A stretch of 64,000 nt of DNA from contig JAEZRP010000037.1 in assembly GCA_023444095.1 (NCBI GenBank), forward strand, positions 27,645-91,644, read 5' to 3'. The position numbers and the translations under genes are program-made. This DNA is from Bacillota bacterium (GTDB lineage: Bacteria; Bacillota; Clostridia; Christensenellales; Aristaeellaceae). How positions within the stretch are numbered: the stretch's first letter is position 1; each line of letters begins with the position of its first letter. Under the pieces are notes generated by a model. The model saw nothing but the letters and a program-made list of their open reading frames with translations. It searched no databases and was not told the origin of the DNA. Of this stretch, positions 32,249-40,854 are shown one piece after another.

Positions 32249-35200
32249 CTACGCTTCCTCCAGCGTGTACGTCGCGATCTTCGCGAACCCCGTCATGCCG
32301 TAGCTCTGCACGTCGCAGTCGGAGAGCGAGGCCATGAGCGGACCGAGGGGGTTGTCGCCCACCTCGCTCATCTCGCCCATGGCGGTCGACTCGCTCATGA
32401 GCTCCATGAAGCGGCGCGGCACGTCCGCGAAATAGCCGCGCGCGCGCAGGCGGTTCGCGAGGGTGGTGGAAACTTCCACGGTGACGGCATTCCTGCCGGG
32501 CTTCACGAGGGCGGTGATGTCCAGTTCGGGCCGATCGAAGTCCACGCCGGGCGCCTTCGCGCCGTTCACGTAGACGGCGCAGGTCTGGCCGTTCGTGGAG
32601 CCGAGGACGAGCTTTGCGACGTTCTTTGGGCCCCAGGAATCGGGCAGATCGAAGGTCGCCGCATAGAAGCCCACGCCGGAGACGGAATCGCCGACCTCCG
32701 GGATGTCCTTCCAGGACTTGAGCTCCACCTCGCCCGCGTCGAGCATGGTCTTCTTCGTCTCATAATAGACTTCCTTGCTCACGTATCCCAGTCCGCGGTC
32801 CTCCGCGACTTCGACCTTCTCGCCCGCGTCCCAGTCCTCGACCTTGAGATGCCAGAGGGGGATGTCCACGTCGGCGGGGACGTCGATTGAGACGGCCTTT
32901 GTCGTACCGTCCGAGAGCAGAGCGGCGTACGTGCCGGACTTGCGCGCGCCGATGAAGAGTTTGCCATCCGCACGCTTCGCGAAGGAGGCGTCCGTCCCGA
33001 CGACGCGCAGTCCGGGCTTCTCCGAGAGGTCGAGTCCGAGCATGCACGCCTGTCCGGGGTTCAGGGTGATCGCGACGACGGTGCGACCGTCCTTCACGTC
33101 GTATTGCGCGTACGCTTCAACCTTGCCCGTCCAGCAGTCGATCCAGTAGGGCACACCCTCGCCTTCGATCTCCGCTGTGAAGAAGACCGGCTCCTTCTCG
33201 GTATACATGCAGTTGTAGAAGTACGCGTAGCGCCTGTCGCCGTCCGCGCGCAGGAAGGGGAGCACGTTTCTGTTCGGCGCGGAGAAGCGGATGCGCGGCT
33301 CGACGCCGAGCTTTTGGAGCGCCGGGAGCGCGGCTTCGGGGCCGTCGACCGTTGCCACGTTCGGAAGCGCCTTCATCTCGGCAACCACCCGCGCAAGCTC
33401 CGCGTCTCCCCCGTCGTTGAAGGGCGTCTTTGCGGCGGCCTTCTCGTGGGTCACATCCATGCCGACGGCAAGCGTCTCGGTGACGCCGTTCACGAACAGG
33501 ATCCTCAGGCCCTTCTTCGCCCAGCCGAGCATCCGCTTCGCCTCGGGAAGCGGCAGCGCCTCCTGATACACGACGAGCGCCTGGTAGCCGGGGCCGTCCG
33601 AGCCGACGGTTCCGTCGAAGCCCGCGTCCGCAAGGAGCTGCGGCGCGAAGTAATCGTAGGTGTAGCCCGCGTTCTGGAGGTCCGTGTTCTTCCAGTAGAG
33701 TCCCTCGTTCGCGCGCATGAGCGCGCGCTCGTATACCTGATCCTCGCCGCCCGCCATCATGACCATGTTGTTGAATGCGTAGTCGAGCCGCAGGATGCCG
33801 AGGTCCATGCGGGGCTTCCCCTGCCGGAGCAGGTACTGGTAGCGCGCGATCATGTCGTTCCAATCGTTATAGTGCCGGAAGGCGGGCTGGCGCACGCCGA
33901 AGCGCTCGGAGAAGATGGGCCACATGCCCTCGTGCCCGGGCCACTGGGTCGCCTTCTCGGAGCCGCAGATGGACGAATAGCCGTGCAGAACCGTGCGCGC
34001 GACGCCCGCGGCGAACTGGGTATAGATGATCTGGGTATAGAAGGAGAGCGTCTTTTTGTAGTTGGCGAGCGTCGCGCCCGTCTCCGACGAGTACAGGCGG
34101 TTGTAAATGTGCGCCGTGCCCGCGAGGCCGCGGTAGGAATCGATCTGGCTTGCGAACTCGAGGGATTCGGTCTCCACGCCGTCGACGTACTTGCCGGGCT
34201 GGGAAATTTCAAACGGCAGACCATAGGAGATCTCGGCGCGCACCGTCATGCCGACCGAGTGGAGCCACGACTGAATCGGCTTCAGCACGTTCTCCATGTA
34301 CATGTCGGTCATGGTCTGGTAAAGGTCGTTCTTGAGCCGTGCCCAGAAGTCGGCGTCGTCGCAGGAATAGCGGTACTCCGCAGCCGCGGACATCATCATG
34401 CTCGCCTTCTTGAAGACGAGCGGCAGATGCGGCGCGAGCTCATAGCCCCGGCGGGCCCTGAACTCGTCCATGAAGTGATAGCCCCAGAACTGACCGCCGT
34501 TCGAGAAGGTGGTGAGCTCGAGGGAGTCCATGTACAGCTGTACGCGGCCGTTCTTGAGGATGTTTTCCCGGAGCGCGGGCGTCAGAACGACCGTGTTCCA
34601 GTAGTCGATCAGCGCCTCGGTGCCGTACTTGTCGATATAGTTGATGGTGTAGGAGACGGCGCAGGAGGGCGAGGCCGTCTGACCGGTGCCGTGCATCCAC
34701 ACGGTGAAAAGTTCGTAGGATGCGTCGTCCGGGGCTTTCCAGTTCAGGAAATCGTCCCTGACCTCGGCGGTCAGAACGATGCCGTCCTTCGTGAGCGTCT
34801 TTTTGCCGCCCTCCTCGCCGACGATCCTCGCGGCGACGACAGCGATCAGCGTGAGCGCGTGGACGTTCGGGCGCAGCTTTTCCGGGCGGGGGAGCTTCCT
34901 GGAATAGCGCGCGCCGGGTTGGAGCGTCTCCGCGATATAGGTGATTTCCTTCGCGGCGGACCTGTCGTCCGGTGTAATCGTGATGAGGTTGGCGTTCGAC
35001 CAATTGGTGCCGCTGGTCATGCTCGCGCCCATGCCGCGCTTGGTGGTCTCCTCGAGGATGACGTGCGTGTCGTGCACGAACTCCTCGCTGCCCCAGCCGT
35101 ACATCTTCGAGTCCGCGCCGTACTCGTCCATGGCGAGGAACTCGGCCGCGCCGAAGCCGGCCTCGTCGAGCATTTTGATGTCGTTTTTGAGAGTCGCGTC

Positions 35201-35287
35201 GGTGTGAAGGCCTTCCGCGAGCCACCAGCGTACGTCATTGCGATATTGAATGTCGGGCTTCCGAAGCATCCGTTCGAGGTTATGCAT
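32249..35287 (-). CDS. Large glycoside hydrolase, GH106-like (probable alpha-L-rhamnosidase)
   Basis: A 1012-residue cytoplasmic-looking protein without a signal peptide. The N-terminal TIM-barrel region (DVRWWLAEGLHTDATLKNDIKMLDEAGFGAAEFLAMDE) and later AEISYGLPFEIS and ARTVLHGYSS segments resemble GH106 and related unclassified glycosidases. The C-terminal 250 residues (GLGYVSKEVYYETKK; FDLPDSWGPKNVAKLVLGSTNGQTCAVYVNG) form beta-sandwich carbohydrate-binding-like domains. Activity on rhamnosides is inferred. AAGGAGG precedes the ATG; the gene has its own promoter and no partner transporter. Confidence 0.75.
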   Translation of the reverse strand: MHNLERMLRKPDIQYRNDVRWWLAEGLHTDATLKNDIKMLDEAGFGAAEFLAMDEYGADSKMYGWGSEEFVHDTHVILEETTKRGMGASMTSGTNWSNANLITITPDDRSAAKEITYIAETLQPGARYSRKLPRPEKLRPNVHALTLIAVVAARIVGEEGGKKTLTKDGIVLTAEVRDDFLNWKAPDDASYELFTVWMHGTGQTASPSCAVSYTINYIDKYGTEALIDYWNTVVLTPALRENILKNGRVQLYMDSLELTTFSNGGQFWGYHFMDEFRARRGYELAPHLPLVFKKASMMMSAAAEYRYSCDDADFWARLKNDLYQTMTDMYMENVLKPIQSWLHSVGMTVRAEISYGLPFEISQPGKYVDGVETESLEFASQIDSYRGLAGTAHIYNRLYSSETGATLANYKKTLSFYTQIIYTQFAAGVARTVLHGYSSICGSEKATQWPGHEGMWPIFSERFGVRQPAFRHYNDWNDMIARYQYLLRQGKPRMDLGILRLDYAFNNMVMMAGGEDQVYERALMRANEGLYWKNTDLQNAGYTYDYFAPQLLADAGFDGTVGSDGPGYQALVVYQEALPLPEAKRMLGWAKKGLRILFVNGVTETLAVGMDVTHEKAAAKTPFNDGGDAELARVVAEMKALPNVATVDGPEAALPALQKLGVEPRIRFSAPNRNVLPFLRADGDRRYAYFYNCMYTEKEPVFFTAEIEGEGVPYWIDCWTGKVEAYAQYDVKDGRTVVAITLNPGQACMLGLDLSEKPGLRVVGTDASFAKRADGKLFIGARKSGTYAALLSDGTTKAVSIDVPADVDIPLWHLKVEDWDAGEKVEVAEDRGLGYVSKEVYYETKKTMLDAGEVELKSWKDIPEVGDSVSGVGFYAATFDLPDSWGPKNVAKLVLGSTNGQTCAVYVNGAKAPGVDFDRPELDITALVKPGRNAVTVEVSTTLANRLRARGYFADVPRRFMELMSESTAMGEMSEVGDNPLGPLMASLSDCDVQSYGMTGFAKIATYTLEEA

Positions 35288-35308
35288 ATGGTCGTCCTCC
35301 TTTTACGC

Positions 35309-35342
35309 ATATCATGATATACGATTTACGAGGACTTTGCAA
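35309..35342 (-). promoter_or_regulatory. Promoter and palindromic operator of the GH106-like gene
   Basis: On the minus strand TTGCAA (35342-35337), 17-bp spacer, TATCAT (35319-35314). The perfect palindrome ATATCATGATAT at 35309-35320 covers the -10, as a repressor site would. Confidence 0.6.
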
Positions 35343-35377
35343 TACATGCGCAAATAAGTGGTCGTGCGGAGCAAAGT

Positions 35378-36196
35378 TTACGATTTCCGATTTCCAAGTA
35401 ACCGGAGCGCGTTTTCGTGAGAGATGAGCGCTTTTTCTGCGTCCGTCAGGCCAAGTGTCTCGAGAAATGCCCAGGTTTCCGTGCGCGGGCGCGACCAGGG
35501 CGAGTCGCTCGCGAAGAGTACCCGATTCGCGCCAAAGAGCCGGATGAGCTGGAGACAGACGTCCCCCGGCATCTCCTTTTGAACGTAAGCGGTGTCTATG
35601 TAACAGGGCGTATCCGCGAGGTACTGGGCGACGTCGTCCCACATGCGAAACCCGCCCATGTGCGCGGCGACGACAATCGCGCCCGGGGCCGCGTCCATGG
35701 CGCGCAGAAGCCTGAGGGGTGTCGCGTGGACGGGCGGCTCGTAGCCCACGTCCTCGCCCGCGTGGAACACCACGACGAGCCCGAGCGCCGCGCACTTTTG
35801 AAGAACCCGCACCGATTCCGGCGCATCAACGAAGAATTCCTGAAACTCCGGGTGAAGCTTGATGCCCCGGAAGCCGTGCGCCGAGACCTCCTCGAGCGCG
35901 GCCTCCCAGTCCTGCTGCATGGGATGGACGGAGCCAAACGGAACGATCCGCTCGCTTCCCAGCGCCCTGGCGAAGCGGTTGACGCTCGCGGTGTTTCCGG
36001 GCCGCGTCGCGATGGGGAGAAGCACGCTCGCGTCTACCCTTTCCTCGTCCATGAGGCGAAGAAGCCCCGCTGCCGTGCCGTCCGCGACCGGCTGGATCGA
36101 CGTGCCCTGCCTCTTCTCCATCCGCTCGATGAGGAGCGCGAGCGCGCGCGGGGCGATGGCGTCTGGAAACGCATGGGTGTGAAAGTCGATCAGCAT
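35378..36196 (-). CDS. Amidohydrolase family protein (amidohydro_2, TIM barrel)
   Basis: A 272-residue metal-dependent hydrolase. MLIDFHTHAFPD carries the first metal-binding HxH. FHAGEDVG and VVAAHMGGFRMWD give further histidines, and LFASDSPWSRP gives the catalytic aspartate. It resembles the ACMSD/5-carboxyvanillate decarboxylase group, so a decarboxylation or hydrolysis is possible; substrate unknown. The ATG at 36196 is chosen because it starts the first beta strand and has AAGGATG upstream. Confidence 0.84.
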   Translation of the reverse strand: MLIDFHTHAFPDAIAPRALALLIERMEKRQGTSIQPVADGTAAGLLRLMDEERVDASVLLPIATRPGNTASVNRFARALGSERIVPFGSVHPMQQDWEAALEEVSAHGFRGIKLHPEFQEFFVDAPESVRVLQKCAALGLVVVFHAGEDVGYEPPVHATPLRLLRAMDAAPGAIVVAAHMGGFRMWDDVAQYLADTPCYIDTAYVQKEMPGDVCLQLIRLFGANRVLFASDSPWSRPRTETWAFLETLGLTDAEKALISHENALRLLGNRKS

Positions 36197-36248
36197 GAAA
36201 ACACATCCTTCGGCCGAAGTATAGCACGACCATGTTAACTCCCAGAGG

Positions 36249-36278
36249 AAAATTGAGCCCGGACCTTTCGGCCCGGGC
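36249..36278 (-). terminator. Terminator of the spoIIR-sleB-ypeB-mazF operon
   Basis: On the minus strand a 9-bp stem GCCCGGGCC, GAAA tetraloop, GGTCCGGGC is followed by TCAATTTTCC. It lies about 30 bases beyond the mazF stop. Confidence 0.82.
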
Positions 36279-36308
36279 CTGCTTTTGCGGATCGCCGGCA
36301 TTCCGTAC

Positions 36309-36731
36309 CTAGGAAAGCGGAAAACCGAGCGAGATTTTCAGCGCCTCGCCGACCTTCTCCATAATCTCGGGCGGCAGCGTTCCGATGCGTTCGCGCAGTC
36401 TGCGCTTATCGAGGGTCCGGATCTGTTCGGCGAGGATGACGCTGTCCTTCTGGAGTCCGTTGCCATCGGCGGGAACGGGCACATGGGTGGGCAGCCGCGC
36501 CTTGTTGACCTGTCCGGTGACCGCGAGAACGATCACGGTGGGGCTGTGCCGGTTGCCGACGTCGTTTTGTATGACGAGCACGGGCCGGATGCCGCCCTGC
36601 TCCGAACCGACCACGGGATCCAGACAGGCGCTGTACAGATCGCCCCTGTTTATCATGGGATCACGCTCCGCGTAGAGGGTCTGCTGCATACTATGCTGGT
36701 AGCCCTCCCGCCGCGAATCCGTCCGCTGCAT
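36309..36731 (-). CDS. mazF: MazF/PemK-type endoribonuclease toxin
   Basis: A 140-residue protein; residues 26-140 (MINRGDLYSACLDPVVGSEQGGIRPVLVIQND) form the CcdB/MazF fold with the arginine of GIRPVLV and the threonine of VTGQ expected at the active site. It resembles EndoA of Bacillus, an mRNA interferase. The 25-residue N-terminal extension is probably real, because AAGGAGGG sits six bases before the ATG at 36731 and no site precedes residue 26. No mazE-like antitoxin is encoded next to it; the upstream gene is ypeB. Confidence 0.87.
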   Translation of the reverse strand: MQRTDSRREGYQHSMQQTLYAERDPMINRGDLYSACLDPVVGSEQGGIRPVLVIQNDVGNRHSPTVIVLAVTGQVNKARLPTHVPVPADGNGLQKDSVILAEQIRTLDKRRLRERIGTLPPEIMEKVGEALKISLGFPLS

Positions 36732-36743
36732 CGCAATCCCTCC

Positions 36744-38066
36744 TTACATGACGAGCGTTCCGGTGCCGTCCGTCACGACCTGCATGATCTCGACCTCCTC
36801 GCCCGTCATGGCGTCGACGTAGATGAGGTAGGCGTCGGCCGCGCTCGTGGCGGAGATTTCGTAGCACATCCTTTCAGACAGCCCATAGGGAATCACGCAA
36901 AGGGCGACCGACTCCACGGAGAGCCGCGGACTCACAAACTTGACCGCGTCGGTCTCCGAAAGCGCGGGCAGCGCGAGCGACCTTTCCACATGATTTCTCA
37001 GGTAATTGCCCGCCTCCACGCCGATGATCGCGCCGTTGTCCATGGAGATCTGCACCTTCACAAGATCCGGGTACAGGACGACGCCGTTCTGCGTGGCCGC
37101 GTAGTTGACGGTCAGGATGTTGTCGTACTGGGCGTAATAGTTCATGTCCATCGAGCCGTAGCCGCGCGAGAGCAGGAACGCCTGCGTCTTCTGAATCAAG
37201 TCGCTGACCTCCAAATTCTGGGCCGCCACCGCATCCGAGCACAGCAGGTAAAGGATCCGCCCGCCCTGCTTCGTGACAGCAGCCGACAGGTTATACCCGT
37301 TTGCGACGAGGCTGAAGTCGTAGCACGGCACGTCCAGCACGCTCTCGCCGTCGAGGGTAATGCTCGTCACGGTGTCCGCGCCGACGTACTCCCTGAGAAG
37401 CCGCGTCGCCTCCTCGCCCGTCACCTCACTCAATCCCTCGATCGCCCTGAAGTTCGCGCCCTGCACGCCGTCCGAGAACGGCCCGTCGTACAGAAGCACG
37501 GGGTATTCTGCCGCCGGGTTCGAGATGGGCGTCAGGTCCTGTTCGCCCGAGAAGTCCGCGGCGAACGTCACATCGCCCGCCTCGTACCGGTCAAGCAGGC
37601 TTCCGAGCCCTACCGTGAGCTGCGCCGCCGATTCGGAGAGCTGCGTGATCGTCGAATACTGATCGTCTGAAATGTCTCCGCCCTGCGCGAGCTGGCGCAT
37701 GAGCGAATCGGAAAAATCGCCGATCTGGTTGATGAACTTCATCGTAGGCGCTGTGACCGGGCTGCCGAGCGGCAAAACCGCGATGTTTGCCTCCGCACCC
37801 TGCGCCTGTCTCATAATGTCAGACAGAATCGTCTCGCGCGCGCTCCCACCCGCGACGGCCAGTTTGTTGAGGTTGATTGCCATGGACTCCGTCAGCTCGC
37901 ACGTCTCGTAAAACGCCTTCTGATAGATGCCCGTGAGCGTGTTATTTGCGATGCTCAGGTCGCGCGTGCGCGAGAACGCGAGAACCGCGAGCGCCACGGT
38001 GAGAACCGCCAGCACGATCAGGCCCACAAGCGGCCAGTTTCTTTCCCGGATCGCAGTCTTCTGCAT
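36744..38066 (-). CDS. ypeB: Germination protein YpeB
   Basis: Spore protein needed for stable SleB in the spore coat/inner membrane. The 440-residue sequence has an N-terminal membrane anchor (WPLVGLIVLAVLTVALAVLAF), an alpha-helical region, and tandem PepSY-like domains in the C-terminal half (EEATRLLREYVGADTV; DLIQKTQAFLLSRGYG). The start MQKTAIRERNW at 38066 has GGGGGCGAGG upstream. It lies 11 bases after sleB, the standard pairing. Confidence 0.9.
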   Translation of the reverse strand: MQKTAIRERNWPLVGLIVLAVLTVALAVLAFSRTRDLSIANNTLTGIYQKAFYETCELTESMAINLNKLAVAGGSARETILSDIMRQAQGAEANIAVLPLGSPVTAPTMKFINQIGDFSDSLMRQLAQGGDISDDQYSTITQLSESAAQLTVGLGSLLDRYEAGDVTFAADFSGEQDLTPISNPAAEYPVLLYDGPFSDGVQGANFRAIEGLSEVTGEEATRLLREYVGADTVTSITLDGESVLDVPCYDFSLVANGYNLSAAVTKQGGRILYLLCSDAVAAQNLEVSDLIQKTQAFLLSRGYGSMDMNYYAQYDNILTVNYAATQNGVVLYPDLVKVQISMDNGAIIGVEAGNYLRNHVERSLALPALSETDAVKFVSPRLSVESVALCVIPYGLSERMCYEISATSAADAYLIYVDAMTGEEVEIMQVVTDGTGTLVM

Positions 38067-38077
38067 GTCCTCGCCCC

Positions 38078-38755
38078 CTATACCGCGAAGTAGTGCCGGC
38101 CGATCACGGCGACCACCGTGCGCGTGCGGATCCACTGATCGTTCGTCCCCGCGGGGTTATAGAAGTACAGCGCGCCGCCGGAGGGATCCCAGCCGTTGAG
38201 CGCCTCGCGCGCCGCGCGGATGTTTTCCGAATACGGCGTACTGTTGATCGAGCCGTCCGAGACGCAGGAGAAGGCGCCGCGCTGATAGATCACGCCGCTG
38301 ATGGTATTTGGGAACTGGGAGGATCTGACGCGGTTCAGGACCACCGCCGCGACCGCCACCTGACCCTTGTACGTCTCCCCGCGCGCCTCGCCGTACACGA
38401 GCTTCGAGAGGAGCCTGTGGTCGGCCGAGATGATCGTCGCGGAGGACGAGGCCGTGCTGCTCGACGACGAGGAAGAGAATGTGATTCCCATTTTCGCGGC
38501 CGTCGAGGGGCCAACCTTGCCGTCGATCGTGAGTCCGTTATTTTTCTGGAACCACTTCACCGCGTCGCGCGTCGCGGTACCGTAATAGCCCGTCGCACTC
38601 TCGCTCATATAGCCCCACGAGATGAGCTTTTGCTGCACCTTCGTGACGTTTGCGCCGCGCGAGCCGACCTGCAGAACCGTCGCGGCCAACGCCGTCTGCG
38701 GAATCAGGGCTGTGAGAAAGACAAGCGCCAACAGCGCCGCCAGGGACCGTTTCAT
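38078..38755 (-). CDS. sleB: Spore cortex-lytic enzyme SleB
   Basis: Lytic transglycosylase that degrades cortex peptidoglycan at germination. The 225-residue precursor has a signal peptide (MKRSLAALLALVFLTALIPQTALA), a PG_binding_1 domain at about residues 30-85 (VGSRGANVTKVQQKLISWGY), a serine-rich linker, and a Hydrolase_2/SleB catalytic domain (LLSKLVYGEARGETYKGQVAVAAVVLNRV) with the catalytic glutamate. Its start overlaps the spoIIR stop by four bases. Confidence 0.93.
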   Translation of the reverse strand: MKRSLAALLALVFLTALIPQTALAATVLQVGSRGANVTKVQQKLISWGYMSESATGYYGTATRDAVKWFQKNNGLTIDGKVGPSTAAKMGITFSSSSSSSTASSSATIISADHRLLSKLVYGEARGETYKGQVAVAAVVLNRVRSSQFPNTISGVIYQRGAFSCVSDGSINSTPYSENIRAAREALNGWDPSGGALYFYNPAGTNDQWIRTRTVVAVIGRHYFAV

Positions 38756-39276
38756 GATACGCCACCTCCAAAAACGTCCATCAGCCATTCGACGATGGCG
38801 GAATAGTATGTGATATCCTCCGTCACGGGATCGGGCACGCACAGCGTGGGGTACAAGACGCACCACCAGTTATGCCCTTCTCCGCCCCCGATCACCACGC
38901 GCAGCGCGCGGTAGTCGCCCGCTGGCACGAGCGCGCCGTCGTACTCCCTGTCCGGGAACGCGAATACGCCCGTTTCGACATGTATCTGGGCGGCGTTTCC
39001 CTCCCAGTCGGCCACCGCCTGCGCCGCCTTCTGAAAGCCGTCCAAGTTGTCGCGGATCATGGCATACGCCTCGTCTGCGCCCTCGCAGTCCTTCAGAAGA
39101 TCCTGCGCGTACAGGAGCACCGCGTCCCTGACCCGCAGCTTGAACGCCTGATCCGCCTCGGAGTCACTCTCCGCCAGCACGTGCAGCCGCACAAGATCGT
39201 CAAAATATTCCGCACGCGCCGCGCCCGCCGCAAAAACCAGAATCGCCGCGACACAGCACAAAATCCTGCGAACCAT
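38752..39276 (-). CDS. spoIIR: Stage II sporulation protein R
   Basis: Secreted forespore signal that triggers SpoIIGA-dependent activation of sigma-E in the mother cell. The 174-residue protein has a signal peptide (RRILCCVAAILVFAAGAARA) and the family core LVRLHVLAESDSEADQAFKLRVRDAVL and GHNWWCVLYPTLC. A perfect GGAGGTGA site precedes the ATG. In Bacillus the gene is sigma-F dependent; a GTATA motif lies upstream near 39315, but no convincing -10 partner was seen. spoIIR, sleB, ypeB and mazF form one unit. Confidence 0.93.
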   Translation of the reverse strand: MVRRILCCVAAILVFAAGAARAEYFDDLVRLHVLAESDSEADQAFKLRVRDAVLLYAQDLLKDCEGADEAYAMIRDNLDGFQKAAQAVADWEGNAAQIHVETGVFAFPDREYDGALVPAGDYRALRVVIGGGEGHNWWCVLYPTLCVPDPVTEDITYYSAIVEWLMDVFGGGVS

Positions 39277-39339
39277 TCAATCACCTCCGCTGTTAGCGTC
39301 GGCGATTTTTGGGATTTTATACGGAATCAGGACGAAAAA

Positions 39340-39478
39340 AGGCGCCCGAGGGCGCCGCCCCCGGGACCCTTCCCAAAGGAACGGAGTCCCTTTGGAATCC
39401 CCATGACCTAATTCATCTGGAGTTCGTCCGTCGACGGCTCGGGGAGCCAGCCCCGGGCCGCCGAACTTACGATGAGTA
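39340..39478 (+). repeat. Dispersed palindromic element, copy 7 (between spoIIR and eno)
   Basis: Modules A (GGGCGCCGCCCC-like), B (CCAAAGGAAC... CCCTTTGG at 39373-39395) and a degenerate C (39423-39466, GTTCGTCCG region with imperfect complement) occur in plus-strand order. It is antisense to both flanking genes, an exception to the 3'-end rule. Confidence 0.65.
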
Positions 39479-39493
39479 TGTCCGTATAGGAAG

Positions 39494-39530
39494 AAAAAAA
39501 TCACTGTCCCGGACAAAAATCCGGGGCAGT
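39494..39530 (-). terminator. Terminator of eno
   Basis: On the minus strand an 11-bp stem ACTGCCCCGGA / TCCGGGACAGT with one mismatch is followed by GA and seven T residues. Confidence 0.87.
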
Positions 39531-39543
39531 CCGGAAGAGTGGC

Positions 39544-40770
39544 TTAAAAACTCGCTTCGATGGCCAAAAGCCTGTTGTACTTGGCCACGCGCTCCGCGCG
39601 CGCGGGCGCGCCGGTCTTGATATAGCGCGCGTTGACCGCCACCGCGAGGTCGGAGATGAATGTGGAATCCGTCTCGCCGCTTCTGTGGGAGATGACGGTG
39701 TCCATGCCCGCCTTGCGCGCCGTCTCAATGGCCTCGAGCGTGCGGGAGAGCGAGCCCGCCTGATTGAGCTTAATGAGGATGGCGTTGGTGGCCTTCATCT
39801 CGATGCCCTTCTTGAGCCGCGCGGCATTCGTGACGTAGAGGTCGTCGCCTACGATCATGACGTTCGGAAGCCGTTTGGAGAGCAGCGCGAAGCCCTCGAA
39901 GTCGTCCTCGTTGAGCGGGTCCTCGATGGAGACAATGGGGTGCCGCGCCGCGATGCCCGCGATGTGATCGATAAGCGCGTCGCGGGTGAAGCGTGTGCCG
40001 CGCTTGGGAAGAACGTAATCCCCGTCCTCATACCACTCGGAGGCCGCGACGTCGAGCGCGAAGGCGATGTCCTTGCCGGGCGTCATGCCCGCGCGGGAGA
40101 CTGCCTCGGTCATGAGGTCGAGCGCCGCCTCGTCCGACTCGATGTTCGGCGCGAAACCGCCTTCGTCGCCGAGCGTCGTCGCGAGCCCGCGCTCGTGGAT
40201 GATGGCCTTCAACGCGTGGTACGCCTCGACGCACATCCGCATGGCGCGCTCGAACGAGTCCGCGCCTACCGGAACCAGCATGAACTCCTGAATGTCCACG
40301 TTGTTGCTGGCATGCGCGCCGCCGTTTAAGACGTTCATCATGGGGAGCGGAAACCGCCCGCCCTGTACGCCGCCCAAATACCTGTAAAGCTCCATGCCGT
40401 AGGCGTTTGCCGCCGCGTCCGCCGTAGCGAGCGATACCGCCAAAATCGCGTTCGCGCCGAGGCGCGAGAGGTTCTCGGTTCCGTCGAGCGCTTCCATGAT
40501 GGCATCGACGCCCTTCTGGTCGTCCGCGTCGTGGCCCACAAGCGCCTTCTGGATCTCGCCGCGCACATTGTCGACGGCCCTTGTCACGCCCTTGCCCATC
40601 AGCCGTTTTCCACCGTCGCGCAGCTCGTGCGCCTCGTGGCTGCCGGTCGACGCGCCGGAGGGCACGCTCGCAACGCCCACCGAGCCGCACTGAAGCTCTA
40701 CCTTCGCCTCCACCGTCGGAAATCCCCTTGAATCGAATATCTCCCTCGCGTTGATCTTCTCAATGCGCAT
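39544..40770 (-). CDS. eno: Enolase
   Basis: Glycolytic enzyme converting 2-phosphoglycerate to phosphoenolpyruvate. It has GASTGSHEAHELRDG, the Mg-binding segments ALDVAASEWYEDG and VSIEDPLNEDDFEG, and ILIKLNQAGSLSRTLE plus VISHRSGETDSTFISDLAVA at the active site. At 408 residues it is about 20 shorter than most bacterial enolases, mainly at the C-terminus, which ends at YNRLLAIEASF. AAAGGCGG lies upstream of the ATG. Confidence 0.96.
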   Translation of the reverse strand: MRIEKINAREIFDSRGFPTVEAKVELQCGSVGVASVPSGASTGSHEAHELRDGGKRLMGKGVTRAVDNVRGEIQKALVGHDADDQKGVDAIMEALDGTENLSRLGANAILAVSLATADAAANAYGMELYRYLGGVQGGRFPLPMMNVLNGGAHASNNVDIQEFMLVPVGADSFERAMRMCVEAYHALKAIIHERGLATTLGDEGGFAPNIESDEAALDLMTEAVSRAGMTPGKDIAFALDVAASEWYEDGDYVLPKRGTRFTRDALIDHIAGIAARHPIVSIEDPLNEDDFEGFALLSKRLPNVMIVGDDLYVTNAARLKKGIEMKATNAILIKLNQAGSLSRTLEAIETARKAGMDTVISHRSGETDSTFISDLAVAVNARYIKTGAPARAERVAKYNRLLAIEASF

Positions 40771-40845
40771 TCAAAGCACCGCCTTTCACATTCCAACTAA
40801 TTATTTCCGGGCTCCTCTTGCTTATTCATACCCGACCATGATACC

Positions 40846-40854
40846 ATTATAACA
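40846..40854 (-). promoter_or_regulatory. Extended -10 promoter of eno
   Basis: On the minus strand TGTTATAAT is an extended -10 about 75 bp before the eno ATG. It overlaps the annotated start codon of the divergent chromate transporter gene. Confidence 0.55.
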
